A stretch of DNA of 64,000 nucleotides from NCBI GenBank assembly GCA_963585895.1, contig OY757904.1, positions 21,196,949 through 21,260,948 of the forward strand. The letters are read 5' to 3'. The stretch is from Sepioteuthis lessoniana (taxonomy: Eukaryota > Mollusca > Cephalopoda > Myopsida > Loliginidae). This document shows, one piece after another, positions 43,531 to 54,556 of this stretch. Both the position numbers and the translations under genes were made by a program. The stretch's first letter is position 1; every line of letters begins with the position of its first letter. Under the pieces are notes generated by a model. That model worked only from the letters and a program-made list of their open reading frames with translations, was not told where the DNA came from and did not search any database.

Positions 43531-45412
43531 CATCATCATCATCATGATGTCGTGCCGTCAGAACCGTTATCCTTGACCCTCTCTCGCCACTTCACCCTAT
43601 CGTTCATCGCCTCTAGCAGGTCTTCAGGGCTACAACCCGTATCTTCACAGAGCTGCTGGATGTATGTTCGAGCTGGTCGTCCTGCTTTTGCTCGGCCATA
43701 TGTGGGGGTTCATAGGATGACATCATCTCGCCACCCCTCCCTATTGTTCATCGCTTCCGGTAGGTCCCCAGGGCTACACCCCGTATCCTCACAGAGCTGC
43801 TGTATGTTGGTCCGAGCTGGCCGCCCTGCTTTTGCACGGCCATGTGAAGGGGTCAATTGGAGTACATCACTTATGAGCTCGTCCCTACTTTTCCAGCAGT
43901 GTCCTACATGTCTGGTTCGTCTAACTTGGATAGTTTTCGTGATGGGTGGTACGTGGCCGTATAGTTGGTGCTTTGTGGGGTGTTGCCTCCAGGACTTGTT
44001 CAAGATTTCTCTCAGCATTCTTGTGTAATTGCCGTCTAGCTTTTTCTCCAGACGTTTTGTTAGCGTCCAGGTAGTGCATCCATATAGCAGTATCGAAACG
44101 ACTGATGCTTGGAAGAAACTGTGTTTCATTTTATCGGTCAGGTCCAACTTCCATATGATCGATAGCTTATCGATAGCTGTCCTTGCCTTCGTTAGCCTCG
44201 TGTCGATGTCCTTTTCGGTTGATGATACACTGCTTCCTAGGTAGGTGAACTTATCTACCAGTTTCAGAGAGATTCCATCTAGTGTGGAAATGTCACCCGT
44301 TTGATTAAAGCACATGTATTCAATTTTGTGTGCATTGATATGGAGGCCAATGCCTGCGGCGACTTGTTCCAAACTATGCAGTAGTGTTTCGGCTGGGTTG
44401 GGTGTATTTACCAGAATCGCTTTGTCATCAGCGTAGTCGGCGTCGGTAATTGTTTTTGCGGGGTACCTACTGCTTCTTTTCTTTGTCAGCTCGAAGCCGT
44501 TTTCTTTGATTTTATCAATCGATGTTCTAAACACGTATTCTAGAGAGATGATAAAGAGGTATGGGGTTAGCGTGTCCCCTTGCAGTGCTCCTGCTACAAT
44601 GTCGAAGTATTCTGTGTCTCCACCCGATGAACGTACTTTCACTTTGGTGTTTCTATAAAGAATCGTTATTGCTACGACGGTCTCTTTTGCTATGCCGTAT
44701 GCTTGTAGGATTTGTTCCACCTTCCCTCTGTGAATGGAATCAAAGGCCTTGGTAAAGTCGACAAATAATATTGTCGCCCGTAGGTTTTTTGCCCGTACAT
44801 CTTCAAGGATTCTACGGATGGTCAATATTTGTGAGGTCGTGGATCTATTTCTTCGGAAGCCATTTTGGTTTTTTCCTAAGAATGTTGTCAATTTTGGGTT
44901 CTATGCGGTTTCGTAGTAGGGCATCGTAAATTTTGGTTGCTATGGATGTAAGTGTTATACCTCGGTAGTTCTTGGCTAATCCGAGGTCACCCTTTTTTAG
45001 GGAAGGGGAGGATGTATCCTTTCATCCATCTGTCGATAGGATTTTGATTATAGACTGCGTTGCAGAGTTGGAGCAGTATGTCGTCGAATTGTCTGGTCTT
45101 CCATACTTCTAGGGGAATCTCGTCAAGCCCTGCAGCTTTCCTATTTTTGATTTTTCTAAGAACTGAGTCGAGTTCTTGCGTGAACGGTCCTAGTTTAATG
45201 TCCAATTGCTTACTAATAATTCTGGTGATTGGTTCGTGTGTGACTTTCGGTGGGTTTCCTAGTAGATTTTCGAAATGCTGTTTCCACAGTTTTATTCTTT
45301 CTTGTTGGTTTGTAGCTTTCAATTTTGCTTTGGCTGTGCTCTTCCTTCTATTCACTTCATTTATCGTTTGCCAGGCTATCCTAGATTGTCTATCTTCCAC
45401 CGAGTCTCTAAA
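43531..45412 (-). pseudogene. RTE-type LINE, 1.9-kb 5'-truncated copy with intact YADD
   Basis: Largest coding relic of the window, minus strand. The retained protein begins in the linker before the reverse transcriptase (IAWQTINEVNRRK), then KIKNRKAAGLDEIPLEVWK, FVDFTKAFDSIHR (motif A, 44736-44760), GALQGDTLTPYLF, YADD (44424-44435) and the C-terminal LLYGCTTWTLTKR and GHCWKSRDELISDVL segments. The apurinic-like endonuclease is lost by 5' truncation. Two single-base A insertions in A6 runs (T6 on the plus strand at 44993-44998 and 44869-44874) shift the frame. A TGG-to-TGA change stops it at 43710. The last 48 codons are tandemly duplicated in frame (43583-43726 and 43727-43870). Flanked by a 10-bp duplication TACAAATAGT (43521-43530, 45413-45422). 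Confidence 0.9.
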
Positions 45413-45422
45413 TACAAATAGT

Positions 45423-45485
45423 ATATATAAAAACAGGATTAAATAACCCACAACGGTTAAAACACAACCAAACTAAACCAAATAA
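45423..45485 (+). mobile_element. SINE-like family B, 3' end of the interrupted copy
   Basis: GGATTAAATAACCCACAACG and an A/C-rich tail, continuing the copy at 43103-43520. Confidence 0.6.
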
Positions 45486-46260
45486 AACACAATCAAACCC
45501 AACCAATCCTTTTAAATAAGTTAAGACAGTATGTAAGATGATATAGCAAACATTTTGTCGTTACTGTAAGATAAAGATGAAAGTGGATTGCACAAGTTGG
45601 GTATCATTGACACGATTAAAGTAAATATAAATGACGGTGGGTCGGAGTTTAGGGAAAGAGGAACTTATGACTTTTCAAATAGTTATTTTCTGGAAGTGTT
45701 AAATGGAATCTCAAGCAGAATTCGTTGGTAAGAACGTAGCTAAAATAAGATTCAAAATCATGTACATAAAATGCATGATATGTATAGTTGACGTTTGTTA
45801 AACTCATAAAATTCGGGTGCAAGATTATAACTTCGGGGTACCAAATGAGAAACGAACTCAATTGAAATAGACAGAAAGACAAAGTTGCATAGCCTCACTC
45901 TATGAAAAGGAATGTGTTATGCCATAGATTTAAATGAATAACCTATGCAAAATTAATAAAGAATTTTCTTATCTATATGAAAAATTCATGCTTTTGTGGG
46001 GAAATATGGTAAGTTGTGTGAATTTTTTTATGCAACTTGTGGCAGAGACTTTCACGGAAAAATCTAAATATATCAACGTAACAGACAATGCAAATATGTT
46101 GTTTAGTTAATATTTTATTCTGATAACAAGGCCGCAAGCAGTCTTTCTACTAAAAAAACACCATGTAGGAAGGCTTATAGAAAACAATGTGCTTTTTGCC
46201 TTCAGAAGAAAGACACTGACAAACCAAGTGTTTATGTATTTTATAAAGTTTTTTTAGCAT
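45486..46260. other. No recognised feature
   Basis: AT-rich; a 77-codon minus frame (45649-45882) shows no domain. Confidence 0.5.
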
Positions 46261-46276
46261 CCCTTAAGACATGAGT

Positions 46277-46477
46277 GAAAGTGTGTGTGTGTATGTAAGA
46301 GAGAGAGGGAGAGAGAGAGAGGGAGGGAGAATTTATTCAGGAATCTGCAGCCTAAAACATAGTAATTAGCAGAAATTTGATCTGAAATCTTCACCTTGCT
46401 TGTGTGTGTGTGTGTGTGTGTGTGTGAGACAGAGAGAGAGAGTGTGTGTGTGTGTGTGTATGTGTGTGTGTGTGTGT
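46277..46477. repeat. Two (GT)n/(GA)n compound microsatellites
   Basis: (GT)n-(AG)n at 46277-46330 and (GT)n-(AG)n-(GT)n at 46402-46477 with unique DNA between. Confidence 0.9.
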
Positions 46478-46731
46478 TTACCAACACCTCCACATGATCA
46501 GGATGTGACACAAGGTCAATTTTTAAGAGGAGTTTAAAAGGTTTGAATTCAAAATTTTCCTTCTCCTCGACTGGTTTCCATACCAAGGCCCAGTTTGTCC
46601 TCTTATTCACACATAACAAGATGGAGAATAATTAGATGCATACCTTTCCCAAGAGTATTAGCGCTATGTAAAATGCAGTCTCGTCCAGGATTTGAACTCG
46701 GGTTGCTGTGTCCATTGCACCAACAGCCCCA
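46478..46731 (-). mobile_element. SINE family C
   Basis: Plus strand starts with ACCAACACCTCCACATGATC then GGATGTGACACAAGGTCAAT and ends with CCAGGATTTGAACTCGGG-TGC, the complement of the B-box arm, and a degraded A box. Confidence 0.8.
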
Positions 46732-46737
46732 CATTTA

Positions 46738-46800
46738 TATCATCAAGACGCTCTGCTAGCACGGATTTCCCTAACAGTCTCTCCATTTATCCTTATCACA
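46738..46800 (-). mobile_element. RTE-type LINE, 3' terminal scrap
   Basis: Plus strand TCATCAAGACG-CTCTGCTAGCACGGAT and TTTCCCTAACAGTCTCTCC match the complement of the last 60 bp of the RTE copies. Confidence 0.6.
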
Positions 46801-47478
46801 CATCGCTCTCTATTTGTGTAGTATAGGACCAAAAAAATTAAAGTGTTGTGTCTGATAAAAAGAAATGAATTCACAGAAAAGAAACACTCGAAACTTGAAT
46901 CTCGAGGAAAAAGATAGTAGACGTTTTATTTTCGGGAATTGCAGCGGACTGTTGTTAAAAAGTTTGTTCAATAGCGTTCTTCCTCGCCTTCTCTTTTCTG
47001 TTTGTTTTATCGCTATCGAACGTCTCCTTTCTTTATCACTCTTTCACTCCGGGCACTTTAGCTAGCGTTCGTAGAAAAGCTTCACCTTCCTCTTCTTGGC
47101 GATGGCAGCGGCGTTTTTATCGTCGGCCAGTTGATGTTTATCATATCAGTCGGATTGCTACGACAGGCTGGGCTCTATGCGTCGTGCAGTGTGTGCCACT
47201 GCTGAAACCTGTTTGAAAACCTGTCTTGAACTGCCAAAATCTCGCTACTTGATTTTCTTATATAACGATTTGATGGAATCAATTCGAAGGTTCTTGAAGA
47301 TTCGATGCTCACCAGTGGAATAGTTGTGCAACACGTGAAGGTTAACGCGCGATTATATTAAAATCACGCTTTTTCTCTACAGGTCACTCTGCTTGCACGA
47401 GCGAGGTTCGTCCGGAACGGCAAAAATGGAAGCGTTCGTGGTTTAAAGGTTGAAGAAAATAGACTTTAGCGACCAAGT
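46801..47478. other. Non-repeat DNA of mixed composition (possible host sequence)
   Basis: Higher GC at 47050-47250 and 47370-47440, with an acceptor-like TTTTTCTCTACAG ending at 47381 and no transposon signature. A 66-codon frame (46865-47065) has no domain. It may hold untranslated exon or promoter sequence; not demonstrable here. Confidence 0.3.
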
Positions 47479-47493
47479 TCAAATCCAGAATGA

Positions 47494-47738
47494 TGGTTTG
47501 GTTTGGTTTCTTTGTTTAATGGCATATCAACCTCTGTAGGTTATTTAATGCCAAAACCATTCTCCTAGAAGAATAGTAGTGGTACTATTTAACCCATAGC
47601 TGGGAGGATAAGGGGGTTCATACCTTTCCCAAGGGTATTTGCCCGAAAGTGAACGTAATAGCCCGACTGGGGTACGAACTCGCGTACTACGATTCCGCAG
47701 TCCATCGCTTTAACCATTACACCACGAGGACACCCCCC
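47494..47738 (-). mobile_element. SINE family A, full length with 15-bp target duplication
   Basis: 245 bp flanked by identical TCAAATCCAGAATGA (47479-47493 and 47739-47753). Minus strand: GTCCTCGTGGTGTAATGGTT (A box), GAGTTCGTACCCC (B box), CGGGCTATTACGTTCACTTT, CTATGGGTTAAATAGTACCA, and the 3' end GGTTGATATGCCATTAAACA then AAGAAACCAAACC. Good reference copy for the family. Confidence 0.92.
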
Positions 47739-47810
47739 TCAAATCCAGAATGAGGCTGATTACTTATACTTATAATACTTATACCTAATATACATAATAC
47801 TTATACCGTT

Positions 47811-47975
47811 GGGAAAGGTATGAATGCAATTATTATCTTTCTGGTTATAGGCGAATAGTAGAGCAGACTGGGCTCTTTAACCTTAGTATGGCAACCAGTC
47901 TAGGAGAAGGAAAACTTTGAATTCAAACCTATTTAACCCCGCCTAAAATTGACTTTGCATCGCATCCTGCTCATG
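47811..47975 (+). mobile_element. SINE family C, 5'-truncated
   Basis: GGGAAAGGTATGAATGCAAT, AGACTGGGCTCTTTAACC and a degraded GACTTTGCATCGCATCCTGC end. 47976-48270 has nothing recognised. Confidence 0.65.
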
Positions 47976-48274
47976 CAGAGAAGTTGTCGAAAAGAAGAAA
48001 ATAGTGTCTCAATGCAGTTGATTTTTTGTTTTGTTTATCTTTTGTAAGATTGATTAAAAGATACGTTTAACGATTATTTTTGTTACTTATTACATGACAA
48101 TTTGATTACTAAAGTTAATTCTTTGATAAAATTGATTTATCATTTACAAAAAATATTCAATGTCTAAATTTTTGGAAGTTGTGCATAAGTTTGACATGAA
48201 GTGTATACATAATGCATATCTACATTGGATATTTGTTTACTGAGTTTAGACTTCAAAGAGTAAATATAGTTTCT

Positions 48275-48510
48275 TTCTTTACTGGCATATAAACCTTAGT
48301 AAATAATTTAAAGCCAAAGTCTTCCTTATAGATGAACAGTAGTGATAATACTTAACTTATTGCTGGGAGAATATGGGGATTCATACCATTCACAAGGGTA
48401 TTAGTCCAAAAGTGAACGTAATATATCGAATGGAGTTCGAACTCGTTACTACGATTTCACAGTCCAGCACATCAGCAAGTACGCTACACTATAGGGGACT
48501 CCTCCCTAAG
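48275..48510 (-). mobile_element. SINE family A, diverged
   Basis: Plus strand from TTTCTTTACTGGCATATAAACC to GGAGTTCGAACTC and a degraded A box (AGTGTAGCGTACTTGCT on the minus strand). Confidence 0.75.
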
Positions 48511-48596
48511 TATAGGTTGTAGTCTATATATGAATCTGACTGTATTAGATGTGGGCAAAAGTTAATCCACTTCCTCTTTTTAATTACGGATCGAGT

Positions 48597-48889
48597 ATGT
48601 ATTTACCAAGCCCTCCTCACGGGTAGGATGTAACACAAGGTCAATTTTTAAGCGGAGTTTAACAGGTTTGAAGTTGGAGTTTTCTTTCTCCTCAACTGGT
48701 TGCCTAAACAATGCTAAAGAACCTAGTCTGCCCAACTACTTACCCATAGCTGGAAGGAGAACAACTGGATTCATACCTTTCCCAAAGCTGTTAGCACTAT
48801 GTGAAATGCAATCAACTTCGGCCTTGATTGGAACTCGTATCGTCGTGCCCATTTTCAAAGATGGTAACCATTCCATTACAGGCACCTCC
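48597..48889 (-). mobile_element. SINE family C, near full length
   Basis: Plus strand GTATTTACCAAGCCCTCCTC, GGATGTAACACAAGGTCAAT, body CTGCCCAACTACTTACCCAT and a head with TTGGAACTCGTATCGTCGTG. 48890-49570 has nothing recognised apart from a SINE-A-like scrap near 49490-49530. Confidence 0.8.
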
Positions 48890-49579
48890 TACAGAGAGAG
48901 TACACAGTTACAAGATGAAATTTTTTTACATAATAATCATACACAAGAATACTCACTGAGAGATTAAAGATGTTTCAATGAAAAATCAACTATGAATCAC
49001 TATTTTCTTTCCATTTCTATTGTAATTCAGTATGTCGCACCTGTGTTTTAACGAATATCTCTACAATTTCAAATAACAGAAATGAATTCTTTATTCAGTG
49101 AATTTTTTTCTAATTTTCCTTATGTTATGGTTTGTTTGGTCTTCATTTTTATTTGTTTTATTTCGCAATTTTTTGACATTCTTTCCCTTTTGTGTGCAGA
49201 TTTACCGAAGTAAAGTGTTTCTAGTTTTAAAACTGGAAAAATACACACGAATAATTTACAACGATACTGTTCTTGTATCTTTGTATCTTCATGTATTTTA
49301 TGCGTGGATATCAGTAAACACATAGGCATATATTGTTGGACGATGATTATCTGTGTGTGTGTGTGTCTTTCATAATAAATCTTTCTTGAGCGCATCTTTC
49401 ATTAAATATAACTGTCTATTACATTTTTGAATGAGCTTTTCTTATTGCCAAATTTGAGGTGCCAAGTAGTTTGATTAATTGATTTTAACAGCATATCAAT
49501 TTATCAAGGATTATTTTAGACATAGTGGTTAAGGAATCGCGTTCACCGTACATTCATATTTACATTTTTTGTGTAGCTG

Positions 49580-50017
49580 TGTTGTATAGCCGTAATACAT
49601 ACACAAATATAAGCGGAAACATAATCAAACATAATTTACGAACTTCAATGAACGAACCAACACACACCTTTATGAAAATATGTATCTCTCACACTTTATT
49701 CTCGATGTTTCTGTGGCGTGTGAGAGATGAGTGGAGACAGGGACAGACTGCTATATTGACCCAACTTCTTCTCTTGACTGTCGCAGCACTCTTCCACATC
49801 TTGGCTGGAATTGCTCAACCTGGGGTCGCTGAGGACCACACAGCCCTCAGTCTGCAAGCTGGCCTTCACTCTGACCTTCCAGTTACCAACTAACTCAACT
49901 GCCGCCGGCACCTGCTTATATTCTTTCATAACGTCCACTTGCTTCCGCTTCTTCTTCCGCTTATTTACACAGGTGTATCTCTTGATTGACGGCTCGGTCA
50001 AGGGTCAAAATATAACA
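49580..50017 (-). mobile_element. Solo LTR, 438 bp, with 4-bp target duplication
   Basis: Ends are TGTTGTATAG and ATATAACA on the plus strand, i.e. TGTT..AACA on either strand. GCTG flanks both sides (49576-49579, 50018-50021). On the minus strand an AATAAAG follows the GC-rich part, placing U3-R-U5 in that direction. A 101-codon frame (49696-50001, minus) beginning TEPSIKRYTCVNKRKKKRKQ lies wholly within the LTR; I do not recognise it, and LTRs normally do not encode protein. No internal retrotransposon sequence adjoins. Confidence 0.65.
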
Positions 50018-50074
50018 GCTGTTTCTTAAGAGTTTTTTGCACACAGTCCAATCGAATATGAATAATCTTTAAAC

Positions 50075-50300
50075 TGATCTATAAGACAAGTATACGGGAC
50101 ACTACTAGGTACTACGACTCTGAATCAAAGTGGACCTGGGAGTACTGGCAATGAAAGAGTAACTACATTCCCCAGATCTATAGAAGTGAAACCTTAACAT
50201 CAGATTCAGTTAAGTGTCATACAGGACACTCCTTTTAGTGGGTGGATTTTTCCCTCAAAAGAAAATACAGTAAGCATATTCTTTGCCCAGAAGACAAGGC
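50075..50300 (-). mobile_element. SINE-like family B, body and head fragment
   Basis: Plus strand ACTACGACTCTGAATCAAAG (diverged GGGCCAGAGTGGA), GGGAGTACTGGCAATGAAAG, and the degraded head near 50270-50300. Confidence 0.55.
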
Positions 50301-50427
50301 GTCAAATAGGATCAAAACAAAATAAAATATAAGATGTATAAATTCTGAGTACTTTCGAGTGAAATCTGTCATTATTAAGATCATTTCACTTTAACTACCC
50401 TCTCTTTCATTCTTTACAATTATTGGG

Positions 50428-50689
50428 GCTGTAGAATACATCGACTCCATCTCTAAAAAGGAGTAATACCCCACTAACGAGTGTCCTAGATATGACACTA
50501 AGCTGATGGTGAGGCTCTAGTAATGCTGGAGCTTTGGGGAAAATGGAGTACCCCTTCATTACCATCACTACAAGGTCCACTCTGGCCCAGAGTAGTAGCA
50601 CTTGATAGGTTCCTATCTTTGGCTCAAATAGAGCTGCTTGACATTTAAACTGTGTTCTTTGACATTTAAACTGTGTTCTTTAACATTTA
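50428..50689 (+). mobile_element. SINE-like family B, 5' part of a copy split by mariner
   Basis: Starts GGGGCTGTAGAATACATCGA, body CACTAAGCTGATGGTGAGGC and GGAGCTTTGGGGAAAATGGA, then two short units ending TTTAAACTGTGTTCTTT. The mariner inserted at TA 50688-50689; the copy resumes at 51590. Confidence 0.8.
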
Positions 50690-51587
50690 CGAGGTGCATA
50701 TGATAAGTTTCCAGACATTTTTCGCATGGGCACTTTTATTGATAGTACACACATGAAACTCTAGTCCTCTTCGAAGTAATCTCCTCCGGCTGCAATACAC
50801 TTGTTGTACCGTTCCAACAACTTCTGGAAGACCCCATGGAACTCCTCTTGTATGAGCGGGTCAATGACCTTCGTCACAGCTTCTTTCATCTCTTCAATTG
50901 TCTCATAACGACAGCCTCTGAGCTTAGAGAATAACCAAAAGTCACAAGAAACAAGGTCTGGACTATAGGGAGGCTGAGGGACTGTCTTGATGCCCATCTT
51001 GGTCAAATAGTCTGTGACAAGGATAGAGTTGTGGACTGGTGTATTGTCCTTGTGAAAATGCCATTGATCCGATTTGAAGAGTGCCGGCCTCTTTCGACGG
51101 AATCTCTTCCTGAACTCCCTTAAAACCTCAACATAGTAACCCTAACCCTCACCCTTTGGCCAATCAACTCTGGTGTATTGACTTCCTTACTCCTCCCACA
51201 CCTCTCATCATCCCTGCCTTCCTTGAATCTCTTATATCAATTAAAAACTGATGCTCGATTCATGCAAGATGGTCGAAAAGCAGTCTGAAGCATTCCATAC
51301 TTTTCTGGGGCATTTTTTCCAAGTTTAAAACAGAATTTTATTGCATATCGTTCTTTTTAAGTGTCCTGAGGTCCAGATTGCATTTTTGAAATTCACCAGC
51401 TGTTACAATCAGGCTTTAGTAGGGTGTATTCCAATTGCTGCTGTAGCTATTCATTTGAACCTGAAATCGTAAAAATTGGTCAGTCATCTCATAATATGTA
51501 TAGCAATAACATACTGAATTTTCAAGAGTCTATGACAATTTTAAATGCCCGTACGAAAAGGTCTGGAAACTTATCGTATGCACCGCG
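50690..51587 (-). mobile_element. Deleted mariner (DD34D type), copy 3
   Basis: 898 bp between TA at 50688-50689 and 51588-51589. The minus frame 50761-51006 gives TKMGIKTVPQPPYSPDL, SCDFWLFSKLRG with the third catalytic Asp, and RYNKCIAAGGDYFEED. The N-terminal part is readable but frameshifted. The deletion joint has the telomere-like filler (plus strand AACCCTAACCCTCACCC, 51139-51155). No first catalytic Asp. Confidence 0.88.
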
Positions 51588-51589
51588 TA

Positions 51590-52078
51590 AACTAAGTGCT
51601 AACAAATGACTAATGCTGAACTGAATTCCTTGAAAGAGAACCTTTTTAATCATCTAAATGAGTGTAAACAAATCACTGGTATTTAATTGAATTGTTAGTG
51701 ATACATAGCAGTACTTGGAACCATTTAATTTTGTTGACTTATGCTAAACTGAACTGTTTGAAATAGAACCGTTTGATCATGTAACTGTGTGTAAACAAAT
51801 GACTGATTGTTAATTGATTTGTTGGTGATATATAGCAATGCTTGAAAACATTAAACTGTGTGCTAATGATTTATAATGAATATAATTATACGTATGAGAT
51901 AGAAATAAGGGAAACCATTTAACTGCCTGGAAAAAAATGATCTCAGTATCGTTTAAAAATTGTTATCTACAAAACGTGTTCAGAAATCATATATCTAATA
52001 GGTATGTATAAAAAGAATTTGGCATTAAATGACCAACAATGGTTGATATGCCATAAAACCTAATTAAATCAAATCAAA
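51590..52078 (+). mobile_element. SINE-like family B, 3' part of the split copy
   Basis: Diverged internal repeats (CTGTGTGTAAACAAATGACT) and the 3' motif GGCATTAAATGACC, GGTTGATATGCCATAAAACC. Confidence 0.8.
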
Positions 52079-52119
52079 CTTTACAATTATTTATATCCGC
52101 AAAAATACTTCATATTCTA

Positions 52120-52375
52120 AACCGGCTCATTGGCCTAGTGGGTAGAGTGTTCGCCAATGGCCCGGGCGACCAGGGTTCAATTCCAGGTTGGGTCATACCA
52201 AAGACTTTAAAAATGGTACTTGGTACCTCTTTGCTTAACACTCAGCAGGTACGTATCAAGGGTAAAGTGGAGCAATCCAAGGAAAGGAGTAGCGCCCTTC
52301 CCTACACCTCGGTGTAGTAGCTATTGAGTAGGGAGCCTTCCGGTCACCCTCGACCAGAAGGTCGCAAACTTTACT
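52120..52375 (+). mobile_element. SINE family D, full head
   Basis: tRNA-like head complete: CCGGCTCATTGGCCTAGTGG, GTAGAGTGTTCGCCAATGG, AGGGTTCAATTCCAGG. Body TTTGCTTAACACTCAGCAGG, AGTAGCGCCCTTCCCTACAC, CGGTGTAGTAGCTATTGA, and CTTCCGGTCACCCTCGACC near the 3' end. Confidence 0.85.
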
Positions 52376-52442
52376 ACATATTCTTATAACATTTCTTATC
52401 TATTCAGTAAATTTTTCCCCTTATTTAACAAAATTTATTGTA

Positions 52443-52851
52443 CCAAGGTGAGTCGAAAAATTGCACTTTTTGAGATGCGCGACAATCTAATTCGAAAACT
52501 TATATTTACTGAAATCGAACTAGGCTATAACATGCTGCAAACAACTAGAAATATTTATTGTGCAAAAGAGAAAGGTGCAGTTCATCACAGTACAGAAACT
52601 ATATGATTAAAGAAATTTCGCTCGGTTTTCAAGAACCTCGATGATCAGGTAAAGTCAGGTAGACCTAAAAGCGAGGATTCTGAGGCCGTATTCCAAGCCA
52701 TAAAGACAAATTTGACGACAAGCACCCGGAGAGTATGGGAGAGCAGGGCATCTCACGGTCCATTGTGTTTCGTCACTCCTATGAGTTCGACATAAGCATT
52801 CGGAGCTGCCGAAATGTACCTCACCTTACCAAAATATTACAAAACCCAGTC
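52443..52851 (+). mobile_element. mariner-like element, 3' half deleted
   Basis: 409 bp with TA at 52441-52442 and 52852-52853. The left end has CCAAGGTGAGTCGAAAAATT. The interior keeps the transposase N-terminal DNA-binding half in broken frames: RNLIRKLIF, HHSTET, FKNLDDQVKSGRPKSEDSEA and TNLTTSTRRVWE. The catalytic core is absent. Confidence 0.7.
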
Positions 52852-53069
52852 TAGTGTTTATAGGAAATACGTCATTAATGGAACCTCTTGATTTTTATGT
52901 TTTATGTTTTTAATGGTTCCATTTGGCCATAACAGAAGGGATGCTGCGAAGATTATGATTTCTTTTCCGAGGACATTGTTACTACTAAAGTCTTTAATTA
53001 CAAATTTAATTTCAGATCAGTAAAATGTTTGTTAAAATGGGTTGAATAATGTGTTCGAATCGAAATGGG

Positions 53070-53211
<142 letters not shown>

Positions 53212-53227
53212 AATGAAAGAAAAATTT

Positions 53228-53335
53228 ACGCAAACCCTTCCCCCTCGAACATAATGTGTTACAAGACCAATTGGTTAGAATTCAGTTTTTTTTTCTCACA
53301 GACTGGTTGCCTTCATCAACTCTTCTAAAACCTTT
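53228..53335 (-). mobile_element. SINE family C fragment
   Basis: Plus strand CCCTCGAACATAATGTGTTA, GGTTAGAATTCAGTTTTT and CTCACAGACTGGTTGCCTTC match the complement of the C 3' half. Confidence 0.5.
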
Positions 53336-53466
53336 CAGAAAAACTTTTTTCACGAAAACTTCTCTTTTAAAGATGACGTAAAGACGAAACTAGTTGAAAA
53401 TCAAAAAAGGAATAAAAGAGAAATAAGAGAAATATTCCTATTTGTCTTATGACGTTTTGTTTTTTA

Positions 53467-53468
<2 letters not shown>

Positions 53469-53538
<70 letters not shown>
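53469..53538. repeat. (AT)n microsatellite
   Basis: About 35 AT units. 53539-54120 has nothing recognised. Confidence 0.95.
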
Positions 53539-53539
<1 letters not shown>

Positions 53540-54146
53540 TTAACAAAAATGTGCTTTTGAATATTACTATATCCCGGGCAATATTGGGTACCTCTGCTTG
53601 ACATGCATCATCATATGAAATTACTTTTGTTGTCATATCACTTCTTGTGGTTCATATAACAACTGGAGACATAACTAAATGTGTGTGGGAAAAATGTAAC
53701 ATAATCTTAGTGTTATATATAATTTCTGAAAGGTTATGGAATAATATGAGTACGTAATTACATCATTGCTTTCTTTAATATGCCCAAAAATCTGATGCGC
53801 ATAGATACGTAGATCATTTTGAAATAATTTATTCTAAACAGAAACAAACAATACCCTGTCTGATGCAGCGAAACAGCATCAATTTTCTGTAGGATCTGTC
53901 CTCATTTTACAAAAATGCAAGTAAATCATTGAAGATACAGACTTTATTGCAATATGGCGATTCATCGGTTGTCTTTCATACAGACTACATTTTTCAAACA
54001 TCCAAACGATTACTTTTAGGGCAACTGTTTTTCTTATCAGAATAAAAATTGAAACAAAAAAGAAGTTGACATTTTTGTTTTCACCGATATTGTTTTTGTT
54101 TTGTTTGGGTTTTTTTTATCTTCTTTGATATGGCCAGCCAGTCTCT

Positions 54147-54500
54147 TCTTCTTCTTCTTCTTCTTCTTCTTCTTCTTCTTCTTCTTCTTCTTCTTCTTCT
54201 TCTTCTGTACACTTTCTTGTCTTCTTCTTGTTTGTCAACAACTCTTTCTCCTTTCCCGTCTTTCTTTTCTTTTCTCATCCTTTTTTCTTTTTCTCTTTTC
54301 CCACTTTTTTCTCTCACTTTTACTCTTCCTTTTCTTTTCTCATCTTTTTTCTCCCTTTTTTCTCTTTTCCTTTCTTCTTTTCTATTTTATTTTCCTCTAC
54401 GTTTTCTTTTCTCGTACTTTCTCATTCTTTTTCGTTTTCCTTTTTTCTCTTTCTTTTCTTTCTTCTCTTTTTTTTTCTTTACTCTTACTTCCTCTTACTT
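54147..54500. repeat. (TTC)n microsatellite followed by a polypyrimidine tract
   Basis: Clean TTC trinucleotide run to about 54206, then some 300 bp of irregular T/C. Poly-F/L/S and poly-R frames here are artefacts. Confidence 0.9.
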
Positions 54501-54556
54501 TTACGGCTTTAACATTATCTGTAATATTTGCTTCAGTATAGTTTTCCAGACTTATA

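Noticed and set aside
43552-44028. 158-codon plus-strand frame with repeated RAGRPAFARP segments
   Set aside because: Antisense shadow of the duplicated RTE C-terminus.
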